Part shown: positions 52,811-62,016 of the stretch, one piece after another
How positions within the stretch are numbered: the stretch's first letter is position 1
Layout of the letters: each line of letters begins with the position of its first letter
NCBI GenBank assembly: GCA_036504515.1
Contig: DASXVA010000009.1
Span: 372,001 to 436,000, forward strand
Direction: 5' to 3'
Source: AWTP1-18 sp036504515
GTDB taxonomy: Bacteria > Pseudomonadota > Gammaproteobacteria > Burkholderiales > Rhodocyclaceae
Length of the DNA stretch: 64,000 nucleotides
Notes under the pieces: generated by a model
What the model saw: the letters and a program-made list of their open reading frames with translations, nothing else
What the model was told of the DNA's origin: nothing
Databases searched by the model: none
Program-made: the position numbers and the translations under genes

Positions 52811-53668
52811 CTAGGACAGACTGTGGGCCTTTTCATAGGCGGCCAATGCTTCGGCGGTTTGACCGCTTGCCGATGCGGTGGCGCCAGTGCCGAATTCGCT
52901 TTGCAGGCTGGATTTATTGTTCTCGACGTAGTTGATGGCCCGGCTGCGGTTATCCATGGCGTTGTGGATGAAGTTGCCGTCATCATTGAGCAGGTCTGCC
53001 GACTTGGCGAAGTTGGCGCTGAACTGGTCGATGGCATTCACCACGCCGGTCTTGTTGCTGGCCAGGGCCGCATCAAGCTTGCTGCTGTCGAAGGTGGCCC
53101 GCTTGGTGGTGGGATCGATCTCGATGCCCAGGTCACTCAGGCCACGAATGCCATCGGCGGCACCGTTGAAAATGTTGGTGACGTTCTGCTCCAGTTCGAA
53201 CATGGAAGCCTCTCCAGCCTGAACGCCGTCGAGGATGCCGCCGGATTTCACGTCGCTACCGAAGCGGTCTATCCAGCCGTTGTACTGGTCCACGAAGCCC
53301 TGCAATTGCGCCTTGATGTCGCTGTTGCTGGAGGTCGTGTCCACCTTGTCGCCGAGTTGTTGTCCGGCTGTTTCCAGCTTGCCTACGGTGCTGTCCATGG
53401 CGCTGAGTTCGGCGTACTGGGCCTTGAACTGGACCTCACTTTTGTTGATGAAGGTCATCATGTTGTAGGCCGAGCCGGGATCGGACAGGGTCGTGTTCAT
53501 GCCGCTGGTGTCCGTTGTTGCTGTTTTCTTCGCACTTAGAATATCGGCAAAGCTGCTTCCATCGCTGGTGGTGGTGGAAGAGTTCGATGATGACCCGATC
53601 AGGGTGTTGAGCGCCTGGGAACGGAAGTTGGCAATTTGCAGAAGGATGTCGTTGGCTGAGATCGTCAT
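52811..53668 (-). CDS. Orphan protein resembling the FliD C-terminal region
   Basis: The 285-residue protein resembles the FliD family: ADGIRGLSDLGIEIDPTTKR and TFDSSKLDAALASNKTGVVN copy the pattern found before the end of flagellar cap proteins. The Ser/Thr-rich N-terminal part (residues ~20-60) has no signal peptide. No flagellar gene is near, the terminator behind it makes it a single-gene unit, and GGAGAAAG precedes the ATG. It may be a paralog used by another secreted structure, or a flagellar gene placed apart; the sequence cannot decide. Confidence 0.6.
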   Translation of the reverse strand: MTISANDILLQIANFRSQALNTLIGSSSNSSTTTSDGSSFADILSAKKTATTDTSGMNTTLSDPGSAYNMMTFINKSEVQFKAQYAELSAMDSTVGKLETAGQQLGDKVDTTSSNSDIKAQLQGFVDQYNGWIDRFGSDVKSGGILDGVQAGEASMFELEQNVTNIFNGAADGIRGLSDLGIEIDPTTKRATFDSSKLDAALASNKTGVVNAIDQFSANFAKSADLLNDDGNFIHNAMDNRSRAINYVENNKSSLQSEFGTGATASASGQTAEALAAYEKAHSLS

Positions 53669-53882
53669 GGAACTTTCTCCAAGTCAAAAAGGCAGGCAAA
53701 AGTGCTATGCAAGGAATAGAGCAACTAATGGGCCTGTTTTCTCAAGATTGACTGATAGCCGGGAAAACTGGGCCTCTCCTTGGTTCTGCCTTGGAACAGT
53801 ATCCGGCAAATCAGCAAAGAAGCGTTGAAAGCGGCAAAAATTGCCGCTGCTGGCGGCATGGGCTGGCGTGACGACAGGGGTG

Positions 53883-54596
53883 TCAGGTGCCGAGATAGGC
53901 TTCCAGCACTTTGGGGTTATGCAGCAGGTTCTCGCCGGAATCGGCCAGCACGATTTCCCCGGTCTCGATGACATAGCCATGGCGGGCAATCTTCAGGGCC
54001 TGCTTGACGTTCTGTTCCACCAGCATCACCGATAAGCCGCTCTGGTTGATTTGTACCAGGGTGCGGAAAATCTCTTGCACCATGAGTGGCGCCAGCCCCA
54101 TGGACGGTTCGTCCAGCAATAGCAGGCGAGGCTTGGCCATCAGGGCGCGGCCGATGGCCAGCATCTGCTGCTCTCCACCGGACAGGTTCCCGGCAAACTG
54201 GCCGGCCCGGTCCTTGAGGCGGGGGAAGAGGTGATAGACCTCCTCCAGAGAGGTAGCAATGGCGGCTTTGTCCTTACGGGTGTAAGCGCCGAGCTGCAGA
54301 TTTTCCGCGACGGTGAGGGTTGTGAGGATGGCGCGGCCTTCTGCCACCTGCACCAAGCCTCGGGCTACGCGCTGATGGGGCGGCAGATGGGTGATGTCTT
54401 CACCGTCGAATTCGATCTTGCCCCGACCCGGTTTGAGCAGGCCTGATAGGGCGAGCAGGGTGGTGCTCTTGCCGGCGCCGTTGGCACCCACCAGGGCAGT
54501 GATCTCGCCGCTGTTGAGATGGAAGGTGAGGCCTTTGACGGCTTCGATATGGCCGTAGGAAACAGCCAGGTCGTGGATGCGGAGGATGACGCTCAT
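53883..54596 (-). CDS. livF: Branched-chain amino acid ABC transporter ATP-binding protein LivF
   Basis: The 237-residue ATPase has Walker A GANGAGKST, the signature LSGGEQQML, Walker B LLLLDEPSMGLAP and the H-loop region VEQNVKQAL, which in this form (VEQN) is typical of LivF. It ends with VLEAYLG, as LivF and LivG usually do. Its ATG overlaps the stop of the livM-livG fusion (ATGA). It is the last gene of livH-livMG-livF. Confidence 0.94.
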   Translation of the reverse strand: MSVILRIHDLAVSYGHIEAVKGLTFHLNSGEITALVGANGAGKSTTLLALSGLLKPGRGKIEFDGEDITHLPPHQRVARGLVQVAEGRAILTTLTVAENLQLGAYTRKDKAAIATSLEEVYHLFPRLKDRAGQFAGNLSGGEQQMLAIGRALMAKPRLLLLDEPSMGLAPLMVQEIFRTLVQINQSGLSVMLVEQNVKQALKIARHGYVIETGEIVLADSGENLLHNPKVLEAYLGT

Positions 54597-56317
54597 TCCC
54601 CATCCTCCTTGCCTAGATACGCTTCGATCACTTCCGGGTTGTTGCGCACTTCCTCTGGCGTTCCCTCGGCGATGATGCGGCCAAAGTTAAGTACGGCGAT
54701 GCGGTCGCAGAGGCCCATGACAAAGCGCATGTCGTGTTCGATCATAAACACGCCGTAGCCTCGGTCGCGGATGTTGCGGATTTCTTCCATCAGGGCGGTC
54801 TTTTCCGAGGGGTTCATGCCCGCCACCGGTTCGTCCAGCAGCAGCAGCTTGGGCTCGGTGGCCAGGGCCCGGGCGAATTCCAGCTTGCGCTGGTCGCCGT
54901 AGGACAGGTTGTCGGCCACGATGTCGGCCTTGTGGCTGAGGCCTACCCAGGTCAGCAGTTCAAAGGCCCGTTCCTTGGCACGCTTCTCGGCGGCCCGGTA
55001 GGCGGGGCTGCTGAACAGCAAACTGAGGCCGCCGTAGGTGAGCTGGTCGTGCATGCCCACGATGACGTTTTCCAGGATAGTCATCTCCTTGAAGATGCGG
55101 ATGTTCTGGAAGGTGCGGGCGACGCCGCGCTGGGTGATCTTGTGGGGCGCCAGACCCACCAGGCTTTTGCCCTGGAATTCAATGGTGCCGGCGCTGGGGG
55201 GCTGCAGGCCGGTGACAAGATTGAAGACTGTGGTCTTGCCCGCGCCGTTGGGCCCGATCAGGCCGTAGATGCTGCCGGCGGGCACTTCGAAACTGACGTC
55301 GTGGAGTACATGAAGGCCGCCGAAGCGCTTGCCGACGTTGCGGATGGAGAGCAGGTTTTCATTGGATTCGGTGTGCTGATCATCTATCCGCGCCGCAATA
55401 GCGGTGGAAACTCCGTCACCACCCTTCTTGGAAAGGGGGGCAGGGGGATAGCCCTTGTTGGCGCTAGCGGCGGAGGGCCGCAGCCATGCGGCTATCCGGC
55501 GCGGTTCCCAGATGCCTTTCGGCAGGAAGAGAACTACCAGTACCAGCACCGCGCCGTTCACCAGGGAACGGAAGTCGTGCAGGGGACGCAGAAGTTCCGG
55601 CAGCAGGGTAAGGATGCCGGCGCCTAGCACCGGGCCCACCAGACTGCCGGTGCCGCCCAGCACCGCCATGGTGAGGATATCCACCGCCGCTTCGAAGCCG
55701 TATTCCCGGGGGCTGATGAAAAAGGTGAAGTGGGCGTTCAAGGCCCCAGCAATACCGGCGATGAAGCCGCCGAGGACGAAGGCCAGCAGTTTGTAGCGGT
55801 CAACGTTGATGCCCATCAGTCGGGCGGCGATTTCGTCTTCCTTGATCGCCTCGAAGGCGCGGCCCACCTTGGAACGGCGCAGGCGGGACAGGCCGTAGAT
55901 TGCCAGGGCGAGCACGGCGACGATGTGCCAGCCTTCGGTGGCGAGGGGAATGCCGTTAAGGCCTTCGGGGCCGCCGGTGATTTCCAGGTTGAGCACGGTG
56001 ATGCGTACCACCTCGCCGAAGGCCAGGGTGGCCATGGCCAGATAAACGCCGGACAGGCGCAGCACCGGGGCGCCGATGACCAGAGCTACCCCTGCTGGGG
56101 CGAGACCGCCAGCCAGCAACACGGCCGGGAAGGACCAACCAGCGTTGAGGGTGAGCAGGGCTGAGACGTAGGCGCCGATGCCCATGAAGGCGGCGTTGGC
56201 CAGGGAGAGCAGGCCACAGGAAAGGGTAAGCCAGATCGACAGGGCCAGTAGCATGTGCACGCCGACGCTGAAAATGAGGGTGCTGTAGGTGGACCAGAAG
56301 TCGGAAAGCCAGATCAT
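54593..56317 (-). CDS. Fused LivM permease - LivG ATPase of a branched-chain amino acid ABC transporter
   Basis: One 574-residue frame joins two proteins that are normally separate. Residues ~1-290 are LivM: about eight membrane helices, with the EAA-like cytoplasmic loop FEAIKEDEIAARLMGINV. Residues ~325-574 are LivG: Walker A GPNGAGKTT, LSYGDQRKLEFARAL as the signature, Walker B LLLLDEPVAGMN and IEHDMRFVM. The linker at about 290-325 (including KGYPPAPLSKKGGDG) contains no ATG, GTG or TTG at which LivG could start alone, so a real fusion is indicated. It overlaps livH and livF by four bases at its two ends. Confidence 0.9.
   Translation of the reverse strand: MIWLSDFWSTYSTLIFSVGVHMLLALSIWLTLSCGLLSLANAAFMGIGAYVSALLTLNAGWSFPAVLLAGGLAPAGVALVIGAPVLRLSGVYLAMATLAFGEVVRITVLNLEITGGPEGLNGIPLATEGWHIVAVLALAIYGLSRLRRSKVGRAFEAIKEDEIAARLMGINVDRYKLLAFVLGGFIAGIAGALNAHFTFFISPREYGFEAAVDILTMAVLGGTGSLVGPVLGAGILTLLPELLRPLHDFRSLVNGAVLVLVVLFLPKGIWEPRRIAAWLRPSAASANKGYPPAPLSKKGGDGVSTAIAARIDDQHTESNENLLSIRNVGKRFGGLHVLHDVSFEVPAGSIYGLIGPNGAGKTTVFNLVTGLQPPSAGTIEFQGKSLVGLAPHKITQRGVARTFQNIRIFKEMTILENVIVGMHDQLTYGGLSLLFSSPAYRAAEKRAKERAFELLTWVGLSHKADIVADNLSYGDQRKLEFARALATEPKLLLLDEPVAGMNPSEKTALMEEIRNIRDRGYGVFMIEHDMRFVMGLCDRIAVLNFGRIIAEGTPEEVRNNPEVIEAYLGKEDGE
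55415..55459. repeat. Palindromic C/G-rich repeat-like segment within the LivM-LivG linker
   Basis: The linker DNA contains CCCTT-CTTGGA-AAGGG (55422-55437) followed by a run of G, a form like the C-rich and G-rich palindromic elements I recall scattered between genes of related bacteria. Its translation, PPAPLSKKGG, is a peptide that such elements often encode when they fall in a gene. Membership of a repeat family cannot be confirmed from this single copy. Confidence 0.4.
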
Positions 56318-57195
56318 GCCTTGCGCTCCAGTACGCGACCAAACAGGCCCGAAGGCCGCACCAGCAGGATCAGGAACAGCAGGCCGAAGGCCACGGCGTC
56401 GCCCATCTGGCTGGAGAGGTAGGCCTTGCTGATGACTTCGGCAAAGCCGAGAAACAGACCGCCGATCAGGGCGCCGCGGATGTCGCCCATGCCGCCGAGG
56501 ATGATCACGGCGATGCCCTTGTGCAGGATGGGCTGGCCCATCTGGGGCGTGATGGCGTTGAAGTCGAGGCCGATCAGGACGCCGGCGACTCCGCCCAGGG
56601 CGGCGGCAACGAAGGAGGTGACGTGGAACAGTCCTTCGACGTTGATGCCGAGCAGGTAGGCCGCCTTGGGCGATTCGGCAATGGCGCGCAGGGCGCGGCC
56701 GAGTTGGCTACGCTTGAGGATGGTGAACAGCACCGCCATCAGCAGGAAGGCGATGGCGACGATGGCGATTTCCAGGGCGCGCACATGAACATCGCCCACC
56801 AGAAAGTCGGCGGTGGGCAGGATTTCCTCGGGGAAACGGCGGATCTCGGCGCCGAACAGGCCCTGGGCACTACTGGTGAGCATGATGCCGACGCCGATGG
56901 TGGCGATCATGGGAATCAGGTGGGGGGCGTTGCGGGCCCGCAGGGGCTTGAGGATCAGCACATCCACCAGCAGGCCGAGGCAGCCGCTGGCCAGGGCGGC
57001 GCCGAGGATTGCAATCCAGAGTGGTGCGTCAAGTTGGGTGACCAAGGCCAGGGCCACATAGCTGCCCACCATGAAAACGGCGCCGTGGGACAGGTTGATC
57101 ACCGCCAGCACGCCAAATACCAGGGTAAAGCCCAGGGCAAACAGCGCATAGACGCTGCCGAGGGTCAGGGCGTTGAGCAGTTGTTGTTCAAGCAT
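56314..57195 (-). CDS. livH: Branched-chain amino acid ABC transporter permease LivH
   Basis: The 293-residue protein has about eight membrane helices and starts with the typical LLNALTLGSVYALFALGFTL and VINLSHGAVFMVGSYVAL. The cytoplasmic loop LGRALRAIAESPKAAYLLGI is the ATPase contact. It is the first gene of the liv operon in this window; no substrate-binding protein gene (LivK/LivJ) lies next to it, so the binding protein must be encoded elsewhere. Confidence 0.94.
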   Translation of the reverse strand: MLEQQLLNALTLGSVYALFALGFTLVFGVLAVINLSHGAVFMVGSYVALALVTQLDAPLWIAILGAALASGCLGLLVDVLILKPLRARNAPHLIPMIATIGVGIMLTSSAQGLFGAEIRRFPEEILPTADFLVGDVHVRALEIAIVAIAFLLMAVLFTILKRSQLGRALRAIAESPKAAYLLGINVEGLFHVTSFVAAALGGVAGVLIGLDFNAITPQMGQPILHKGIAVIILGGMGDIRGALIGGLFLGFAEVISKAYLSSQMGDAVAFGLLFLILLVRPSGLFGRVLERKA

Positions 57196-57254
57196 AGGAA
57201 ATGAAACCCCGGATAAAGCGGTTGGGCGAGGTCGAATTCAAAACGGATGCTGCC

Positions 57255-57299
57255 GGAAGACTGCAAAAGCAGTCAATGCATCAATGCGTGCAGTCTTCC
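57255..57299. terminator. Inverted repeats at the end of lplT
   Basis: GGAAGACTGC (57255-57264) pairs with GCAGTCTTCC (57290-57299), and the inner part can instead form GACTGC-AAAA-GCAGTC (57259-57274). The outer arm lies within the last codons of lplT. There is no long T run, so termination is only a guess. Confidence 0.35.
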
Positions 57300-58618
57300 A
57301 GATGGGCGACGTCGTCGTAATTGCGCTGATTGGCCTCATGGCGCCCCTTGATCAGCCACATGCTGCCAGCGACGAAGACGCCGAAGAGGGCGATGATCCA
57401 GTAAATGTGCAGATGGGCGGAAACCAGTGCCGAGTACACAAAGGTCATGATCAGGATCGACAGGTTTTCATTGAAGTTCTGCACCGCGATGGAATGGCCG
57501 GCCCCCATCAACACATGGCCCCGATGTTGCAGCAGGGCGTTCATGGGCACCACGAACAGGCCGGAGAGGGCGCCGATAGCCACCAGCAGCACCATGGAAA
57601 TCACAGTCCTCAGCTCAAACACCCAATGGACGGGTTTGCCGAACAGGGTAAAGCTGTGATTCCACAGTTCCAGGGCGGGGATGTAGGGCACCAGGATCAT
57701 GATGATGACGCCCAGGCCCATGACGATGCCGAGGGGAATCACCTTGACCGAGCGGCGTAGGGTGATCATGCGGGCCGCGACAAAGGCGCCAACAGCAACA
57801 CCGACAGCCACTACCCCTTGCAGCATGCTGGCCTTGGACAGGTCCATGTGCAGGGCAACTTTGGCCCATTCCAGCACGATGAATTGCAGGGTGGCGCCCG
57901 CTCCCCAGAACAGGGTGGTCACCGCCAGGGAAACTTGCCCCAGTTTGTCGCGCCAGAGCAGTACCAAACAGTGGTTGAACTCATGGATCAGATACCAGGG
58001 GTTCTTTTTCAGGGGCACGTGGTCCACCCCAGTGTCGGGAATGCGCAAATTAAAGAGCGCCGCCAGAGCATAAAGACCACCGACCACCAGCAGATTCATT
58101 TCGCTGACGGTGTCGATGCCAGTATCAATCACGGGGAAATCAAAGGAGAGCAGGGCTTCGGCAAAGTCGGGCTTGATCAAGGCGCCGCCCAGCACAGTAC
58201 CGAGAATAATGGCGATGACGGTCAGGCCTTCGACCCAGCCGTTGGCAACCACCAGCAGACGGTGGGGCAGGTATTCGGTGAGGATGCCGTACTTGGCCGG
58301 GGAGTAGGCCGCAGCCCCAAGGCCGACCACGGCGTAGGCGTAGAGCGGATTGACGTCGAGAAACATCAGCATACAGCCGGCGATCTTGATCGTATTGCTG
58401 ATGAACATCACCCGCCACTTGGGCATGGAGTCGGCATAGGCACCCACAAAGGCCGCCAACACCACATAGGAAAGGGTGAAGAAGGTTTTCAGCAGCGGCG
58501 CGTGGGAAGCGGGGGCGTTCATATCCCGCAACATGGCGATAGCAGCGATCAGCAGTGTATTGTCGGCTAGCGCGGAGAAAAACTGCGCCGCCATGATGGT
58601 GTAGAAGCCTAGATTCAT
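57281..58618 (-). CDS. lplT: Lysophospholipid transporter LplT (MFS)
   Basis: The 445-residue protein is a twelve-helix major facilitator that resembles LplT, which flips lysophospholipids inward across the inner membrane for reacylation. It starts FYTIMAAQFFSALADNTLLI and has PAKYGILTEYLPHRLLVVANG and FVVPMNALLQHRGHVLMGAG, both typical. In E. coli lplT is next to the acyltransferase aas; here it is alone and divergent from alr, an order I recall from other betaproteobacteria. Confidence 0.9.
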   Translation of the reverse strand: MNLGFYTIMAAQFFSALADNTLLIAAIAMLRDMNAPASHAPLLKTFFTLSYVVLAAFVGAYADSMPKWRVMFISNTIKIAGCMLMFLDVNPLYAYAVVGLGAAAYSPAKYGILTEYLPHRLLVVANGWVEGLTVIAIILGTVLGGALIKPDFAEALLSFDFPVIDTGIDTVSEMNLLVVGGLYALAALFNLRIPDTGVDHVPLKKNPWYLIHEFNHCLVLLWRDKLGQVSLAVTTLFWGAGATLQFIVLEWAKVALHMDLSKASMLQGVVAVGVAVGAFVAARMITLRRSVKVIPLGIVMGLGVIIMILVPYIPALELWNHSFTLFGKPVHWVFELRTVISMVLLVAIGALSGLFVVPMNALLQHRGHVLMGAGHSIAVQNFNENLSILIMTFVYSALVSAHLHIYWIIALFGVFVAGSMWLIKGRHEANQRNYDDVAHLEDCTH

Positions 58619-58768
58619 GGGGTCTGCGTTTTTGAGGCGGAATGTTTATATCACGAAAGTCAGGGGTTCCCGGTTTTTGCCAAGGACGCAGTTTTGTGGC
58701 AGAGGGTAATGAGTGCGGTGCACTATGCGAAACTTCGTTTCTGGAATTCATCCCCTAGCTGACTTGTC

Positions 58769-59875
58769 ATGACTCGTCCCATTCGTGCCCGTATCAATTT
58801 TTCCGCGCTGCACCACAATCTCGCCATCGCCCGTCGTCACGCCAAGGGCAGCCATATCTGGGCGGTTATCAAGGCCAACGGCTATGGTCATGGCGCCCTG
58901 CGAATTGCTCAGGCCCTTACCAGCGGCCCGGCTGGCGTAGATGGCTTCGCCCTGGTGGAACTGGAAACCGCCATCGAATTGCGGGAAGAGGGCATTTACG
59001 AACCCATCCTCCTGATGGAAGGGTTTTACAGCGCCGACGAACTGGCCAAGTTTTCCTGGCACAACCTGCAGCCCGTGATCCACAGTCTGGAACAGATACA
59101 AATCTTCTGTGCCGCAGAACTGCCGTCGCCCATGCCCTTGCACCTCAAATTGAACACCGGCATGAACCGGCTTGGGCTGAATGCGGACGAATTGGATGTC
59201 GCCCTTGCCCGGCTGGAGGCCTGCGCCCACACCGGGCCGATTACCTTGATGACCCACTTTGCCGATGCCGATGAGCCCCGCGGCATCACCGAACAGATGG
59301 CCCGCTTCGCCTCCATGGTGGGTGGGCGCACGCTGCCCGTTTCCATCGCTAACTCGGCGGCATTGCTGCGCTTTCCTGAAACATCGGGGCGGGACGGCGA
59401 CTGGGTGCGTCCCGGCATCATGCTTTACGGCGGCTCCCCTTTCCCCGCCATGATGACGGCCTTGGACATCGGGCTGGAGCCGGTCATGACTCTCGAGTCC
59501 GAATTGATTGCCGTGCGGGACCTGAAGGCAGGGGATCGGGTGGGTTACGCCGGCAACTTCGTTGCTGACAAGCCACTGCGGGTCGGTATCGTCGCCTGCG
59601 GCTATGGCGACGGCTATCCCCGTCACGCCCCGACAGGAACGCCGGTGCTGGTGGAAGGTATCCGCACCTTGACCCTGGGCCGGGTATCCATGGACAAAAT
59701 TTGCGTCGACCTGACCCGTATTCCCCACGCCCGGGTCGGCAGTACCGTCACCCTTTGGGGGCGCCATGGTTCTGTGCGCCTGGAAGCTGACGATGTCGCC
59801 ACGGCGGCGGGCACCGTCAGCTATGAGCTGTTCTGCGCCGTAGCAAGGCGTGTGCACTTCGAAGAAACAAACTAA
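58769..59875 (+). CDS. alr: Alanine racemase
   Basis: The PLP enzyme interconverts L- and D-alanine for peptidoglycan. The 368-residue protein has the Schiff-base Lys in AVIKANGYGHG (near residue 34), the substrate-binding region LKLNTGMNRLG, RPGIMLYGGSP and the catalytic Tyr in DRVGYAGNF. Length is normal. radA starts 10 bases after its stop on the same strand. Confidence 0.96.
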   Translation: MTRPIRARINFSALHHNLAIARRHAKGSHIWAVIKANGYGHGALRIAQALTSGPAGVDGFALVELETAIELREEGIYEPILLMEGFYSADELAKFSWHNLQPVIHSLEQIQIFCAAELPSPMPLHLKLNTGMNRLGLNADELDVALARLEACAHTGPITLMTHFADADEPRGITEQMARFASMVGGRTLPVSIANSAALLRFPETSGRDGDWVRPGIMLYGGSPFPAMMTALDIGLEPVMTLESELIAVRDLKAGDRVGYAGNFVADKPLRVGIVACGYGDGYPRHAPTGTPVLVEGIRTLTLGRVSMDKICVDLTRIPHARVGSTVTLWGRHGSVRLEADDVATAAGTVSYELFCAVARRVHFEETN

Positions 59876-59885
59876 GAAAGTCTTC

Positions 59886-61256
59886 ATGGCCAAAGCCAAA
59901 TCGATTTACTCCTGCACCGAATGCGGCGCCAGCGCGCCCAAGTGGCAGGGCCAGTGTCCCGGTTGCGGGCTGTGGAACACGCTGGTGGAGGCCATTGCCG
60001 AGACGGCGACGGCCAGTACCAACCGCTATTCGGCCCTGGCGGCTTCTGGAAAGTTGCAGCGCCTGGGGGAAATCGATCCCAAGGAAGAGCCTCGGCAACC
60101 CACGGGCATCGAGGAATTCGACCGGGTGCTTGGCGGCGGTCTGGTGCAGGGCGGCGTGGTGCTGATCGGCGGCGATCCCGGTATCGGCAAGAGCACCCTG
60201 TTGTTGCAGGCCCTGTGCCGTCTGGCCGAGGCCGGGCAGTCGGTACTCTACGTTTCCGGCGAAGAGTCGGGCGAACAGGTGGCTCTGCGGGCGCGGCGTC
60301 TGCAATTGCAGGCCGATCATTTGCAGTTGCTGGCAGAAATCAATCTGGAAAAAATCGTCGCCACTTTGCAGGCTGAAAAGCCCGTGGTGGCGGTGATTGA
60401 TTCGATCCAGACCATGTATTCGGAAGCCTTGCAATCGGCCCCGGGCTCCGTGGCCCAGGTGCGGGAATGTTCGGCGCAATTGACCCGGCTCGCCAAGCAG
60501 AGCGGCATCTGCGTCATTCTGGTGGGCCATGTCACCAAGGACGGCACCCTGGCCGGTCCCCGTGTGCTGGAGCACATCGTCGATACGGTGCTGTATTTCG
60601 AGGGGGATACCCATTCCAGCTTCCGGCTGATCCGTGCCTTCAAGAACCGCTTTGGCGCCGTTAATGAACTGGGCGTGTTCGCCATGACCGACAAGGGCTT
60701 GCGCGGTGTGTCGAATCCCTCGGCCCTGTTCCTTTCCCAGCACGAGCAGGAAGTCTCCGGCTCCTGCGTGCTGGTCACCCAGGAAGGCACCCGGCCCTTG
60801 CTGGTGGAGGTGCAGGCCCTGGTAGATACGGCCCATACCCCCAGCGCCCGGCGCCTCACCGTGGGTTTGGAATCCCAGCGGTTGGCGATGTTGCTGGCGG
60901 TGCTGCATCGCCATGCCGGGGTGGCCTGCTTTGATCAGGATGTCTTCGTCAATGCCGTGGGCGGGGTCAAGATTCAGGAACCGGCCGCCGACTTGGCTAT
61001 TGTTTTGGCAATTGTTTCTTCTTTAAGAAACAAACCATTGCCGCAGAAACTTGTAGTGTTTGGTGAAGTTGGTTTGGCCGGTGAAGTGCGACCGGCTCCC
61101 CGCGGGCAGGAACGTTTGAAAGAGGCAGCCAAGCTGGGTTTTACCCACGCCATCATCCCCCGCGCCAATGCCCCCAAGCAGGCGATCAAGGGGATGGAAG
61201 TCATTGCGGTGGATCGGGTAGAGCAAGCGGTGGAGCAGCTGCGGCAACTGGGGTGA
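59886..61256 (+). CDS. radA: DNA repair protein RadA
   Basis: RadA (Sms) is a hexameric branch-migration helicase that acts with RecA. The 456-residue protein has a C4 zinc finger (CTECG, then CPGCG, residues ~9-30), a RecA-like ATPase with Walker A GGDPGIGKST, Walker B-like VVAVIDSIQTM, the RadA-specific FKNRFG motif, and a C-terminal Lon-like domain (residues ~300-456). The ATG at 59886 gives the normal N-terminus; an in-frame start at 59850 lies in alr. Confidence 0.96.
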   Translation: MAKAKSIYSCTECGASAPKWQGQCPGCGLWNTLVEAIAETATASTNRYSALAASGKLQRLGEIDPKEEPRQPTGIEEFDRVLGGGLVQGGVVLIGGDPGIGKSTLLLQALCRLAEAGQSVLYVSGEESGEQVALRARRLQLQADHLQLLAEINLEKIVATLQAEKPVVAVIDSIQTMYSEALQSAPGSVAQVRECSAQLTRLAKQSGICVILVGHVTKDGTLAGPRVLEHIVDTVLYFEGDTHSSFRLIRAFKNRFGAVNELGVFAMTDKGLRGVSNPSALFLSQHEQEVSGSCVLVTQEGTRPLLVEVQALVDTAHTPSARRLTVGLESQRLAMLLAVLHRHAGVACFDQDVFVNAVGGVKIQEPAADLAIVLAIVSSLRNKPLPQKLVVFGEVGLAGEVRPAPRGQERLKEAAKLGFTHAIIPRANAPKQAIKGMEVIAVDRVEQAVEQLRQLG

Positions 61257-61380
61257 TGACGGCAGCTGGGGGAGCGTGGTCATACGCTGGCCGTATGGCA
61301 GAAGAACCAGCTACAACACTCGAATTCCCGGTCAAATGGCTTAACCAAGCCATCTGCGGCACATTTTCAGCGAAACCTTG

Positions 61381-61418
61381 GGGAAGGGGTTTTATGCGTA
61401 AAACGTATAACCCTTCCC
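61381..61418. repeat. Imperfect palindrome between radA and the hemerythrin gene
   Basis: GGGAAGGG at the left and CCCTTCCC at the right enclose a second inverted pair around TTTATGCGTAAAACGTATAA. The whole can fold into a long hairpin, but no T run follows on either strand. A smaller hairpin, ATGGCTT-AACC-AAGCCAT, lies at 61336-61353. They may together end transcription of two convergent genes. Confidence 0.5.
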
Positions 61419-61470
61419 GAGCAGCCTATCCCGGCCCGAACGGGAATACGTGAAACCAACCGTGATCCCT

Positions 61471-61920
61471 TTAGCCGCCAACCAGCTCCGATTCCACCAG
61501 CTCACAGGGCGGTATGTACCCGGCGTGGGCGGCGTACTCCCGGTCAGCCACCAGAATGTGGCTGATCAACCAGTCCCGCAAAAAAAGCAGCAGGCTGGTA
61601 CTGATCCATTCGTCGTCTTCCAGGGCGGCCTTTTCGGCGTGAAGGCGTTTGACGAAAGCATCGTGGGCTTTTTTGTGGCGTTCAAGCCGAGGGTAACCGG
61701 TGGCCAGCATGAAGGCCTCTTCCTCGGTGAAATGGGTCTGGGCGTACAGTTCCAACTCAAGAATCAGGTCGGCCGCATTCAAAGCGTCTTCCCGCAAATT
61801 GACCGCATCCCAGACTTTGTTCATTAACAGGAACAGCGCTTGATGTTGGCGGTCTATGTCAGGCAGGCCTAAACCGTAGTCACCATGCCAGGGAATCAAT
61901 GGCTCGATAATGTCGTTCAT
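61471..61920 (-). CDS. Bacteriohemerythrin
   Basis: The 149-residue protein is a single-domain hemerythrin that binds oxygen at a di-iron site. The ligand pattern is complete: W-H in PLIPWHGDYGLG, His in IDRQHQALF, His and Glu in HFTEEEAFM, HKKAHDAF, and His and Asp in WLISHILVADREY. Roles in oxygen storage, delivery to oxidases or sensing are known for the family; which applies here is not visible. It is convergent with radA and divergent from the FtsX-type permease gene. Confidence 0.93.
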   Translation of the reverse strand: MNDIIEPLIPWHGDYGLGLPDIDRQHQALFLLMNKVWDAVNLREDALNAADLILELELYAQTHFTEEEAFMLATGYPRLERHKKAHDAFVKRLHAEKAALEDDEWISTSLLLFLRDWLISHILVADREYAAHAGYIPPCELVESELVGG

Positions 61921-62016
61921 GGCGTCTCCTCCGTTTTTGTAGTGTGTACAGCATGAACAGTGGACCGAGGCTAATTAGGTTTCAATTTGAAGTCTTGACG
62001 GTAATCAAAGAAAACC

